A stretch of DNA of 64,000 nucleotides from Neocallimastix lanati (nom. inval.). Taxonomy: Eukaryota > Neocallimastigomycota > Neocallimastigomycetes > Neocallimastigales > Neocallimastigaceae. The DNA lies in the NCBI GenBank assembly GCA_016946835.1, contig JACVTC010000016.1:1354501-1418500 (forward strand), in the 5' to 3' direction. The notes beneath the pieces were generated by a model. It had not been told where the DNA came from. It saw only the letters and a program-made list of their open reading frames with translations, and searched no databases. Both the position numbers and the translations under genes were made by a program. Within the stretch, counting starts at the first letter, position 1, and the number at the start of each line of letters is the position of its first letter. Below are positions 47,401 to 59,883 of this stretch, in pieces.

Positions 47401-48900
47401 CATTAAATTAACACATGTAGCAATTTCACCTACGACAGCAATTTTATCTCCTCTACGAACAATAATATTTAAATATCCGAGTTTAAGAGGTCTATCATGA
47501 TCATAACAAAATTTAGCATTCTTCATAAAAATAGCAACGTCTTGTTTACTTTCATTATATATTTCATAATTTTCGATACCATTATTAAAGGTTTCTGGTA
47601 AAACGAAAAATTTATCAATTTTTCTAATGGATATATAAGCATCACCAATACTACGAATAGCAGTAGGTAACATAGAAAGTGGATAACGTAAACTATTGAA
47701 TATAGAGAGAATAGTAAAAGTAATTGTTGGTGACATGGTTTCTTTCTTAATTGCATAGTAAAGAACTAAAGAAAAAAGAGTTGAAATCATTGGAGCTACG
47801 AATACAACAATTAAGGATTTACATCTACTGAAAATGATTTGTTTTATTTTATTAACCTCTTTTACTCTAATATCATTTATTTTATCTTCAAAATAACGTT
47901 CCCAAGCATAGAATTTTATTAACTTAATGAGGGTTAAAACTTCCGACATAAGATGTACACGTTCTTTAATATTCTTTGTAGATTTAAAGGTAAGTGACGA
48001 TGCTTTAATAGCAAAAATTATTTGTAATGGTATAAATATAATTAAAATAATACCAATAGCTGGTAAAGATGATTTTTCAATCTCTAAATATGCTAGCGCA
48101 CAAACAAGAATAGCTTCTATAATTGATGACCAACAATAATGAAGATTTACACAAACTTCAGCAATTCTATTACAATCATTAGATATTAAATTCACAATAT
48201 TTCCCATACCATTAGTTAGTGCACTAAGAGTTAATAACTTTCTATAAATTAATACCATTAACCCAGATCTTACCTAATATTAATTATATAAATAAATATT
48301 AAATCATGAAGTTAGTATGATTGTAACTATTTTTGAGAAAAATGTATATATAATTTTATAATAATATCATTAAATAAAACATATATTATTAATTTATTAT
48401 TATTATTATTATTTTTAAAAATTTTTTTTTATAATCCTTACTCTTATACCAATTTTTGTGCATTGAAAATGAAGCTGATAATGACATATTGTTGAAAAGA
48501 TGAATGTTAAAAGAAAGGAACCAGCAATCATATAACCTTCATATTCTTCAGCTTTTCCTTGTTTATGAGATTCAGCAAACTGTATACCTTTCTTAACCAA
48601 ATAATAAAATCCAGACCATGTAAAAAATATCCATAATATCTCCCATAATGATAGTAAAGCAAAACCTTTACCAAAAGCTCTTATCAAAGCAGTAAATATT
48701 GAGGGATCACCTTGATGTTTTTCTACCTCGACTTTCCAAGAATTATGTAAATCTTTTCCTGATTTTTTAGCAGAATCATTTTTTCCTAAATGAAATTTCA
48801 ATTCTGAGAAATCTTTATTCTTACATAGATATATTAAACGAAAAACCCAAAGATATAATGTTTCAGATATAAAATTATTCGATAGTGATATATGATGCAT
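44449..48900 (-). CDS. ABCC (MRP-like) protein with degenerate ATP sites (1427 aa, 2 exons)
   Basis: Exon 1 is 48900-48442 and exon 2 is 48273-44449. The phase-0 intron 48441-48274 (168 bp) has GTAAGG/TTAG ends and joins IGIR to VRSGLMVLIYRK. The layout TMD1-NBD1-TMD2-NBD2 without a TMD0 fits short MRP/ABCC exporters. NBD1 has lost the Walker A Lys (VVGEIATCVN, 435-442). Its signature is LSHNFKQR (524-531) instead of LSGGQ, and its switch His is Arg581, though Walker B (VILDDPF) remains. NBD2 keeps Walker A (GSSGSGKTT, 1095-1103) and the Walker B Asp-Glu (IVIYDES, 1222-1223). Its signature is FSLLQ (1198-1202) and its switch His is Asn1254. Both composite ATP sites therefore look impaired. 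The 1427-codon frame is nonetheless intact, with a Ser/Asn-rich C-terminal tail, so it may be a regulatory or receptor-like ABC protein, or a recently dying gene. Confidence 0.92.
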
Positions 48901-50744
48901 TTTATATATATATTATTATATTAAAACAAAATCAATTATAAATGAAAATATATATAATATTTCTTAATTTATATTTCTTTTAAATTAAATAATGGATTAT
49001 TTCAATATAAAATGTTTATTGATGAAGATATATGTTCTTGATTAACTTTTATAATTACTTGTACTTTGTTATATTTTTGAGTTATCTGTTTTATATATAT
49101 ATTGTTATTTTATATTTTTTATTAAATACTAAAATTCTAAATGTGTAGATTTTAAGTGAAATCTCTCGAAAATAAAAAAAATATATAAAGAAAAAAATAG
49201 TAATTGTTGCAAATAATTTATTGGTATATAATTATAATTTTGTTGAATTATAAAAATCTGAATTTAAATTAAATAAATAATTATTTTCTTCTTTTTTTAT
49301 ACATATATTATTATATTCTTTTTAAGAAAGAAATCTTAATTAATTTTCATTTAAGAAAGAAAAAAAAGGTTTATAAATAATTATATAATTTTAATAAATA
49401 AATAAGCTTATTTGTTCTTTTTTTTTTTTTTAATTAAATATGAATTACCAAATAAATCACAAATAAATAGGTTAGAAAAATTAATAAATTTCTTAATACA
49501 CAAATTTTTATATAAAATTAAAAATTTCAATTTTTTTTATTAATTTTTCTCTCCTATGGTAAATATATTTTATTTTTTATTTTATCTCTGTAAACAAATT
49601 TCTTTTTCTACCAAAAGTACTTAAAATTCCAAGCAAAAAATAATAAATATTTAAAAATTAATTTGATTTTTAAATGGTCAATTTAAATTTTGTATAATTG
49701 TTTTGTTAATTTATTTTTTTTGTTAATTATTTGATTATTGTTGGTTTTTGGATTATTAATTCAAAACTTTATCAAATAAATTTTGACTTTAATAATACTT
49801 TGAGAAAAATATTAATGTCTATGATTATTTTTCATATATTTTCTCATAATTTAATTTCAACAAAAAATTATAATTTTTATTGAAATTCTTTAATGTTATA
49901 TAAATTAATAAATGGTAAAATAAATAAAAAAGATTCGTTGAGCAAAGTATCTTTTTGATATTATTTTACCATACCGAAACAAAAAAAAATAATAATAAAA
50001 GCTTCAATTATTCGATTTTTTGTTTTCAATATTTATACTGTTTCTTTTTTTTTTATTATTATTATTATTTTGGTTATAATTGAACTTTTATTATTTATTT
50101 CCTTTTCTTTAAATTTTAATAATAACGTAATATTTATTTTAAATTAGCAATCAATAGAAAAAAGACAAATTATAATATAGTTATAAAAATATATAATGTA
50201 TATAATATGAATTGAAATTATTAGGTATAATTAGGTTTAAATAAAATATAAAATGATTTGATTGTTTAAAAAAATATAAATAAATAAAATGATGTTAATT
50301 TTCTTAATATTATTTCTTTTTAAATTTAATATTATTTATAAATATAATTTTCTCTTATTAAAGATACATACATTATTATTTTTATTAATAATATAGTGAT
50401 TAGATTACTTATTAATAAAAATATTATAAAAAAAAAAAAATAATAAAAATATTATAAAAAAAAAAAAATAAAGATTTATCTTTTTTTTTTTTAATAATAT
50501 TATTAAAAAAGTTTATATATAATTTATTATTAAATTTTTATTTTCATAATACAAAATAATAATAATATAATATAAAAAAATTTTTTTTTTTTTTTTTTTT
50601 TTTGATAAAATATATAATATATAAATAATAATAAATGATAATTATTCTATTGTTCTAAAAAAAAATTAATAAAGAATTTAAAAAAAGAATTGACAAAATA
50701 TCTAATAGATTGAAAAAATATATAAAATATGATATTTAATTCCA
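48901..50744. other. AT-rich intergenic, upstream of the ABC gene
   Basis: No gene found on either strand. The first 200 bp presumably carry the ABC promoter. A/T homopolymers elsewhere; two adjacent copies of TAATAAAAATATTATAAAA lie near 50415-50470. Confidence 0.6.
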
Positions 50745-52161
50745 CTTATTATATTTATTATTTATTATTTATTATTTATTATTTATTATTTATTATTTAT
50801 TATTTATTATTTATTATTTATTATTTATTATTTATTATTTATTATTTATTATTTATTATTTATTATTTATTATTTATTATTTATTATTTATTATTTATTA
50901 TTTATTATTAATTATTTTATTATTTACTATTTATTATTTATTATATACTATTATTTATTATTTATTATTTATTATTTATTATTTATTATATACTATTATT
51001 TATTATTTATTATTTATTATTTATTATTTATTATTTATTATTTATTTATTATTAATTATTTATTTATTATTTATTATTTATTATTTATTATTTATTTATT
51101 ATTAATTATTTATTTATTATTTATTATTTATTATTTATTATTTATTATTTATTATTTATTATTTATTATTTATTATTTATTATTTATTATTTATTATTTA
51201 TTATTTATTATTTATTATTTATTATTTATTATTTATTATTTATTATTTATTATTTATTATTTATTATTTATTATTTATTATTTATTATTTATTATTTATT
51301 ATTTATTATTTATTATTTATTATTTATTATTATTTATTATTTATTATTTATTATTTATTATTTATTATTTATTATTTATTATTTATTATTTATTATTTAT
51401 TATTAAATTATTTATTATTTATTATTTATTATTTATTATTTATTATTTATTATTTATTATTTATTATTTATTATTTATTATTTATTATATACTATTATTT
51501 ATTATTTATTATTTATTATTAATTATTTTATTATTTACTATTTATTATTTATTATATACTATTATTTATTATTTATTATTTATTATATACTATTATTTAT
51601 TATTTATTATTTATTATTAATTATTTTATTATTTACTATTTATTATTTATTATATACTATTATTTATTATTTATTATTTATTATTAATTATTTTATTATT
51701 TACTATTTATTATTTATTATATACTATTATTTATTATTTATTATTTATTATTTATTTATTATTAATTATTTATTATTTATTATTTATTATATACTATTAT
51801 TTATTATTTATTATTTATTATTTATTTATTATTAATTATTTATTATTTATTATATACTATTATTTATTATTTATTATTTATTATTTATTTTATTATTAAT
51901 TATTTATTATTTATTATTTATTATATACTATTATTTATTATTTATTATTTATTATTTATTATTATTTATTTATAATAATTCATTTTTATTTATTATTTAT
52001 TATTTATTATTTATTATTTATTATTTATTATTTATTATTTATTATTTATTATTTATTTATTATTAATTATTTTATTATTTACTATTTATTATTTATTATA
52101 TACTATTATTTATTATTTATTATTTATTATTAATTATACTATTATTTATTATTTATTTATT
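50745..52161. repeat. 1.4-kb TTATTTA heptanucleotide array
   Basis: Nearly unbroken tandem copies of the 7-bp unit TTATTTA (equivalently ATTATTT), roughly 200 units. Uniform blocks (50753-50910 and 51120-51330) alternate with blocks containing variant units TATATACTATTA and TTAATTATTTTATTATTTAC. The variants recur about every 65-90 bp between 51480 and 51760, giving a higher-order pattern. Open frames across it (repeated YYLLFII) are artefacts of the unit. Confidence 0.97.
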
Positions 52162-53198
52162 TTTAAATATTTGTATTATATATAAAATATAATTATTAAA
52201 TTATTTATATATTTACTTTAATTAATATTCTAAATATAGTCAATTAAATATATTTAATTGTTCTTTCATTTTTAGATTAAATATATAGTTATTTACTATT
52301 TTTTTTTTTTTTTTAATTTAATATTTAGTTTTCATTTAACTTTCTTTTATTAGATTACTATCTAAAGATTAAATTTCCATATATTAATTTAAATAAGAAT
52401 AATAAAGTTTTATATATTTTTTGAATTGATTATATATTATTATACTTTTTAAATTTAAATCGAAATAAAAATAAAAAAAAAAATATTTTAAAAATCTGGA
52501 TTGGACCTTCCTAATTAAATTTAATTTATTCTTATTGTTAGAAATATATTTAATCTTATATATTAATTAAAAATACTTAAAATACATTGGTTAAATAAAA
52601 AAAATATATATATAATATACATTGATTAAATAAAAAAAAATTACTTTTGTATAACTTTATTACCAATTTAAATAAAAGAATGTAAAATATTCATATATTA
52701 ATGTAATTAAATATTATCACATGCATCACCAGTGTCTATATTTAAAATTCTAAATATGGTAATAATAATTTTGAAGTAATTAAAATACAGAAAAAAAATT
52801 TTAAAGTTTATAAAAAAACAAAAGCAAAAACTTAAATTTTTAACTTAAATTTTTTCTGTATTTTTATAACTTTCTATGGCTAAAAGATAATATATGTATA
52901 TAATAAGATTAAAAAACTTTTTCTGTATATATTCTCAGATTAAATAATAAATTTCATTTACAACAAGAAAAAAAAATATGTTTTCTAAATTAAAAAGGAA
53001 AATGTAAAAAAGTTTACTATCGTTAAATGTAAATAATTGTTTTCAATTTTGAAAATGTCTAACATAAAATTAAAGCATATTATTATTATTTAAAATATTT
53101 AAAATATTTATTAATGTAATACCAATGAATAAAAATTATTTATTTATATTCTTATTATATTAATATATTTATATATTTTTATTAAAAGTATGATGTAC

Positions 53199-53230
<32 letters not shown>

Positions 53231-53355
53231 AAATAAAATTACAAATGAAATAATATGGCCTTTTTTAAAGAAATTTTATAGTAAAAGAAATGCCCATATT
53301 TTTAATATCCGACAAAAAAAAAGCTTTTTCTTTCTTTTTTTTTTTTTTGTTTTGT
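52162..53355. other. AT-rich intergenic region
   Basis: No gene recognised. Two near-complementary segments, ACTTAAATTTTTAACTTAAA near 52830 and CTTTCTATGGCTAAAAG near 52870, are unremarkable. Confidence 0.55.
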
Positions 53356-53561
53356 TGTTGGTAGTTAAATTAAAACATTATATTAAGTATATTTATTGTT
53401 TTTGTTTTTTAGATACTGTGATTTCTTGTATAAAAACTGGTTTAAGTATTGTTTTAAAATTTAAAATTTTTTTTTTCATAATTTTTATATCTTTTTATTA
53501 TTGCGAATCAAACAATTTTTTTTTTCTTGAATTTTCAATAAAGCATAACTTGGTAGCAGAG
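53356..53561 (+). mobile_element. copia-type LTR with initiator-Met primer-binding site
   Basis: TGTTGGTAG at 53356 begins and AATAAAGCA at 53545 ends a 190-bp segment with TG...CA borders. After a 5-nt spacer comes TGGTAGCAGAG (53551-53561), exactly complementary to the CTCTGCTACCA 3' end of eukaryotic initiator tRNA-Met. That is the standard 5' LTR-spacer-PBS order of copia elements, and the TGTTGG start matches the 3' LTR start at 18983. No gag follows, so it is a decapitated 5' end. Confidence 0.55.
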
Positions 53562-53908
53562 AAATACTTATAATTATTATATATATATTATTAAATTATA
53601 TATATATAAAGATATATGTTATAATAAAGTAAGATATAGATGTAATTTAGTACAATAGAAAAAACAAATCAATAATATTTTTCTTAATTAATAGATAAGT
53701 TTCATTCTATCAAAATATATCAAATTATAAAAAAACATCTAATTTTGTTTTTATTTTATGTGTAAATTTTAATAAAAAATATTATATTCGAATCTATTAT
53801 TATCTTAATTTATTCTTCTTTGTTTTTATTATTACATTATTTTATTTATTTTTATAATAATTTAAATAACTACTCTAATTATTTTTATGTTAACTATCAT
53901 TTTAACTT

Positions 53909-53947
<39 letters not shown>

Positions 53948-54187
53948 TATTTCTTTTGTTGAATAGAAATATTTAAATTAAATTACATAAATTAAATTTA
54001 GAGTGTTTGTCATGAAAGGCATTCCTGGCTGTTGCTTCTTCTTAATATTGTCCAGACAGTGAAAATTATACAGAATTAATATTTTCTGTATTTTATTTTA
54101 TTTTGTTATTGAAAAGTTTCTATATTTTGGTGGTTTTAGTTTTTTTATACTTTAATACAATTTTAATATAATTTTAAAATAATTATT
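53562..54187. other. AT-rich sequence with a short coding-like fragment
   Basis: Mostly homopolymers (33 T ending at 53942). At 54060-53985 the minus strand reads CLDNIKKKQQPGMPFMTNTL followed by NLIYVI without a stop, in locally less AT-rich DNA. This could be a retroelement or gene relic. Not recognised. Confidence 0.3.
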
Positions 54188-54720
54188 GTGATATGCTTTA
54201 AGATAATAGTTTTATCATATTGGATATTAATAAAAGTATTTGAGAATAAGACTTTTACATATATTAAATATTCTTTTATTTATTTTAAATATAATAAAAT
54301 AAAAAATTATTATAAAGAATATTTAATACTAATATTTATTATATTTGATAATTATAGAAGAATTTTTATAAGAGTTATTAATATTTTAATTATATTCGAT
54401 ATTAATAAATGAATTTATAAGAATATTTAATAATTTTTATTAAACTTGATATTAATAAAAGGATTTAATAATAAGTCTTATTATTTTTGATATTAATAAA
54501 TAAATTCAATCAATAATATTTATTAAATTTATTATTTTTATATTAATATAATAAGATATAATTACTATAATAATTATTTTTATTGTAATTGATATTAGCA
54601 AAAGAATTAAGTAATAATATTTAATAATAATATGTACAATATGTATTATATCTGATAGAATAAAGAAATTTATAATAATATTGTAACAGGAATAAAATAC
54701 TAATTAAAAAAATTATGAAG
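54188..54720. repeat. degenerate 50-60 bp tandem repeats
   Basis: The phrase GATATTAATAAA followed by A/T-rich text ending ATTTAATAAT recurs at about 54224, 54399, 54449, 54498 and 54589. The copies vary in length and sequence, indicating an old tandem array. No coding capacity. Confidence 0.6.
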
Positions 54721-54778
54721 TTTTAGAGGTAATACAAGATATTTAGTGATATCCAATATCAAAAGTGGTATGGTTCGG

Positions 54779-54862
54779 GTACTGATGGTATTATTAACTT
54801 TAACAAAAAAAAAAATTATTGTACTGATGGTATTATTAACTTTAACAAAAAAAAAAATTATT
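54779..54862. repeat. perfect 42-bp direct duplication
   Basis: The unit at 54779-54820 (starting GTACTGATGGTATTATTAAC and containing 11 A) is repeated exactly at 54821-54862. Confidence 0.95.
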
Positions 54863-54925
54863 TATACACTATTTGATTATATTTATTTTGATTGTTATTT
54901 AATTTTATATATATTATATATATAT

Positions 54926-54956
<31 letters not shown>

Positions 54957-54959
54957 TTT

Positions 54960-55700
54960 GGATTCCAATAGTTGGATCTTTAAGAGTTACTGTGTAAAAT
55001 TGTTTCTTGACAACCTACGAAGTATGGTTCTGACTTGGTTCTCGTGAAATTCCTAACTGGAGCTAAATCTCCTTCTGTAAAGTATTTTGTTTAATTCATA
55101 CTAGTCTTTTCTTCTAGACGAGTGGCCCAATCCTTACTTTCGATTTTGATATTTTCTGCTACTTCACTAGTTCACTAGTCCATCTTTGTGGTTGGAATGC
55201 TTAGCTATTTGGACCAAAGAGCAGATAACAGAATTTTTTCCAAGTCCAAGATCTTTTTTTTTTTTCTAATAATCTTCACATTTCCTTATTATGATTTTTA
55301 ATTAGGCCATTGCTTTCTGGATGATAAGTAGTAATAATCATCACTTAAACATCATATAACTCTAGAAAAATTTTTATCATATCCGAAGAGAATTGTGATT
55401 CATTGTACGTTGTTATAATTTGTGGTGTTCCATGATGAGCGAATACTTTAATTAAGAAGTTTATAACGTCTTTGAAAGTAACCATTTCAGTTGCTTCTGT
55501 TCCTACCCATTTCATAAAGTAGTCAACAAGTACAATTATATATTGTGATTTATTTCTTGTTTTAATTAATAGACCTATAATATCCAAGTCTTTGTGTATA
55601 AACGGTTCTTCTACTTCTATTGTTATATCTTCCGTTGGTTCAGTATATTGTTATGATCTATTTAATTGGCAAGTCTCACATCTATTTACGATCTTTCAAC
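54960..55700 (-). pseudogene. gypsy integrase (decayed)
   Basis: The minus strand from about 55690 encodes the zinc-domain end (NRCETCQLNRS). The core follows: HKDLDIIGLLIKTRNKSQYI, VLVDYFMKWVGTEATEMV, and GTPQIITTYNESQFSSD, where the second catalytic Asp is replaced (TYNES for T-D-N-G-x-x-F). Then come IITTYHPESNGLIK and a C-terminal RTKSEPYFVGCQ stretch. Stops break it after 55345. It belongs to a different, older gypsy copy than the pol at 59.9-63.7 kb. Confidence 0.75.
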
Positions 55701-57300
55701 TAAAACATCAGCTATAGCAACATCTACACCTTTAGCTTCTTTGGATTTACTTTCATAGGTATGAGTTGTATTATTAACTAAAATGGTTGAAGTGATAATA
55801 TTGTCTAATTGACTTGAAATTTTAAACTTGTTCTTTTCTAATTTAATTCCTTGAGCAATTTAAGTTTTTAATTTAGGAGACATGTTAATTATATGACCAA
55901 ATATGATATTACATTTAGTCGTATTTAAATCGTACAGAATATTGTATCCGTCATGTCATGTTACATTACAATTTTTTTTGACATTTTAATAGATTTGAGT
56001 TCAGTACTTCCAACTTCATTATTGTCTAGTAATATGTGTAACTTATTAAGTGATGTTTTAAAGTTAAGATTAATGATTATATTTTTCTGTATTACTTTTC
56101 ATAACTTCATTATTGTTGTTTGGTTTTTCAGTTGCTTCTTTCGTTATGGTAGCATGTTCCTTATCAGGAAGTTTCTCTTCCTTTGACCTTTCTTTATTGA
56201 TTATTGGTTATAACAAAGGTTAATTGAAGAAAATAAAAAAAAATATGTGTCATATATAGAATAAATAATTTAAGGTTAAAATTTTTAGTATCATTAATAT
56301 TTTTAATATAGAATATAGGAAAAGTAATTATAGTAAAGAATTAATAATTTAAATTTATAATGTAATAAAGGTTATTAATTCATCCTCTGCCACAAAATAG
56401 TCAGAATTTAGGTGATTTTCTTATTTTGCAACAAGTAATTATCTTAATATTGGAAAATTTATTTTAATATAGTCTACTTAAAAACACTAAAGAAATCTTT
56501 AAAATTCGCTTGTTAGTGCGATCAACTTTATTTATTTAATACTTAAAATTCTTCTCCATTGAAATTTCAATTCAATTCAATCCCTTCAAAATAATTTTGA
56601 ATAATTTTTTTTATTTATTATATTTTGATATCTAATAAAATTCTTTCTTTCAGTTTTCTATATTTAAACTATTTTTACATTATTTAATTGATTTTTACTT
56701 TTACATATATTAAACTAATTTTATTAAATTACTTTTAAGTTACTTTTATAATTACGAATATCTATTTCTAATTTTTAATTTAGTTTTGTAGCAAGATCTT
56801 CTCTCTTTGAGAAGACTTAGTTCCTGAAGTCTTATAGAAAAGATAAGGTACAGTATTTTTCGTATGAATATTTCTTTTCATAATTGTGTTCTAGTGGTCC
56901 AAATGAGTTGAAATTGATATGTGTTATATATTTTAATTGTAGCTTTTTAATGAATATTTTTTTTGGTAGGAAATCTTAATGTGATATTTATTTTTATAAT
57001 AGAAATTGAATTTAAAATAAAATTGTCAATAACGAAATTTAATTTCAATTGATCTATTTGTGAATTTCAATCTTAAATCCATTAATATTTGTGACAGCCT
57101 TTATTGAAATTTTAATAAAATTTCAATTTCAATTTCAATTTAAGTTATTCATTATTAACCTAATATATCTTTCCACTTGATCAATTTTTCATTTAGATTC
57201 TTCATTTCTTGTTTGTACTACACTTTCTTTAACATCTTTAATTCTCTCCGCTCTAGCATTTCTTATAGCATTTGAAATATTTTTCCTATTGATGATAGAA
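55701..57300 (-). pseudogene. decayed interior of a gypsy element
   Basis: Minus-strand coding-like segments occur (for example THTYESKSKEAKGVDVAIAD near 55740, and CNIIFGHIINMSPKLK near 55895), interrupted by stops. No RT or RNase H motifs were found, so the region between gag and integrase seems deleted or decayed. A small hairpin (CTTCTC/GAGAAG) is at 56797-56813. Confidence 0.4.
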
Positions 57301-58438
57301 ACGTCTAAATTGTTCCTACTTCTCTGTTTCGTTTTTATCTATTTGTTCTTTATTAGCTCTATAATCTTGCTTATTATAGTCATTTGTTATTTCAATTAAA
57401 TTCTTCACGTTTTTGTCCTGTTTATGGTTATATCTTCCTTCAACTTCATCCATTTCCACATCATTATTGGTAAGTGCATTATCGTTTATTGTGGAATTAT
57501 GTTTCATGGCGTTAGTGTTGATGGCATATCTATTAATTTATTAATTTATCCTTTTCTTTTTATTGATTCATTTTTGTTGGGTTGATCATCTTCTTTAGGT
57601 TTATACGGGGACTTCATTTTAACTTCTATGGATCTATCTTTTCTTGTAGCTGCAAGTACATTGTTATTTATGGTGTCAGTACTAGTTTTCATAATATCAA
57701 AATAATTATTACTTACATTTTTATCAGAGTTTATTTCCTCTGATTCATTATTAATGGAATCATCATTATATTTAAGTTTTGCTGTATTATAATTATTTAA
57801 TTTTGTATTTTCTTCATTAACTTCGTTATTAATATTTATATTTTTATTTTCAATTCTAGTATTCTCATAAGTATCAACTTTCGCATTATCATCTTTGTGA
57901 TATTTAAGTATGTGCGAATTTTCATTACTTCCTTTTCAGCTTCTTCTGCGATTTCAGATATTTCATTATGCTTCATTCAGACTTTCACATTTAGAAATGA
58001 GTCCTTGAGAATATGTGAAGTTTCTTGACTTGACGAAATTTCTGTAATTTTTAACAGATAATATCTTTTGGTGATCTCTTGGAAGGTCATGATATAATCT
58101 TCTATATCTATCATTAAAACTTTTAATTGTTTCATCACCTTGAATAATGAGACCTTGTAAATATGTGAGTTTGTCACCTTCCGTAATTCTTTTGTGTTTT
58201 GCTATGGCTTTTTATATATATATTTAAGGAGGGATATACATTGTTTCTCTTATCCATTAACCTCCTTAAACAATCTTAGTATTAGCATCCGCCGCTTCAC
58301 AAGCCCAAGTAAATATTCTTTCTGGGTTTTTGATATTATAGACTCCATTAGGTTACCAAGATCTTCAATCCAATCTACCACATGGTTATCATAATCTTCT
58401 AATAGTGGTAGAACCTTATATATTTTTAGTGAATCCAT
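57301..58438 (-). pseudogene. gypsy Gag (decayed)
   Basis: The frame from 58438 opens MDSLKIYKVLPLLEDYDNHV and continues VDWIEDLGNLMESIISKTQK, the usual start of a gypsy Gag, ending at 58250. A second fragment (58177-57977) and an acidic, Asn/Lys-rich segment (57507-57316) follow. No CCHC knuckle is visible. It stands directly downstream, in element orientation, of the LTR at 58583-59263. Confidence 0.6.
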
Positions 58439-58471
58439 TATTATTATTATTTCGCGTTTAATATATATATA

Positions 58472-58502
<31 letters not shown>

Positions 58503-58582
58503 TCGAGCTTTAATTTTATTAATTTTATGTTAAAATTAAGATATAAAATAGTTTTATGATTAATAACGTTACTAGGTTAATA

Positions 58583-59263
58583 TGTTGAATTATATATTAA
58601 TAATCCAACAATAATTAATTAATAATAATATAAAAATAATATAAGATAAATAGTTAAGTTATTTAAACACTTAATATCTAAGAATATTTTAAATAATAAT
58701 TTCTTTGAAGGATTTATGAAAATATTTATTTATTGAATTATTAGTATATAATTATTGTAAGTACAATAACCTTACAAAGAACATAAAAGATAGATTTTTA
58801 CATCTTTCTTTTATACTTTGTAAGTTACATAATAATAATATTTAATTATAAGATATTAATAATATAGTAATATGAATATTAATAAAATATTAAGATAATA
58901 ACAATATCGATATGTTTAAAATATTTAATATAACTAAATAAATTTAATTTATAATTATATAATTAATTTGAATAATTAAAAATAGTAGTTAATATATATG
59001 ATGTAAACATATATATAAACATAATATAAATAAATACATGTGACGTCATATGTAGATAATTGTAATTATTAATATAAATCTTATTTACTAATATTCTCAG
59101 AATTATTAGGCCTAAGATAATTCCTTAAATATTAAATAAGAATTTATATTAATTATTAATTATTTAAATATATATATTATTTATAATTAAATAAATAATA
59201 TTTGTTAACTATTGAAATGTAAATAACTGAAATTGAGATTTCAATTCAGTTATAATTTCAACA
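58583..59263 (-). repeat. 681-bp LTR with TGTTGAA/TTCAACA ends
   Basis: On the minus strand it begins TGTTGAAATTATAAC (59263) and ends ATATATAATTCAACA (58583), giving 7-bp inverted termini of TG...CA type. Just upstream on that strand is a purine tract, TGGGAGGGCAT, the expected 3' polypurine tract of the intact gypsy element. Just downstream is a gypsy gag. It can therefore be the 3' LTR of the upstream element or the 5' LTR of the decayed one, or be shared by both in tandem. An ACGTCA CRE-like motif is near 59042. Confidence 0.75.
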
Positions 59264-59811
59264 ATGCCCTCCCATAAAAATCGGATTCAAGACGATTTTT
59301 GTGTAACGATAAGGAGGATTAAATTTTTGTTAAAAAATTTTTTGGAATTTCTTAAATTAAAAATTTTTAATTTATGAAAGAGGAAGGTCACTTGAGTCCT
59401 TTTAAATTTTTAAAGGAAACCCTTTATAAGTGGCCATTTCATTGAAATTTTGAAATCTCTAAAATTTAATAAAATTAAAATTTTATTATGAAAATTGATG
59501 TTTAAGAATATGATGGTACCATTTTTAAATGTTTTTGATTAAAAATTTTTGAAATTGAAATTTTGAAATTTTAATTTCAATTAACTTTTTAATTTTATGC
59601 ATTAACTTTAAAAATTGAAAATTATAATAATTAATGAATTTATGAATAAAATTAGATTATAAATTGATAGATGTAAGTGTAACATAGCTATGTTTTTGAA
59701 TTTTGAAAATTTTGAAAATTTCGAAATTTTGAAATTGAAATTTGACTGAAAAATTGATAATAATAAAATAAAATTTAAAAACGAATTAATAATAATAAAA
59801 AATAAAATTTC

Positions 59812-59883
<72 letters not shown>

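Noticed and set aside
50729-50911. 60-codon frame of repeated YYLLFII
   Set aside because: Pure translation of the TTATTTA array. A 7-bp unit gives a 7-residue period in any open frame.
50745-52161. Possible CRISPR-like array
   Set aside because: There are no unique spacers, the unit is 7 bp, and the genome is eukaryotic.
53985-54060. Minus-strand CLDNIKKKQQPGMPFMT segment as a gene
   Set aside because: It is only about 25 codons with no start, splice context or recognised family, so it is kept only as a possible relic.
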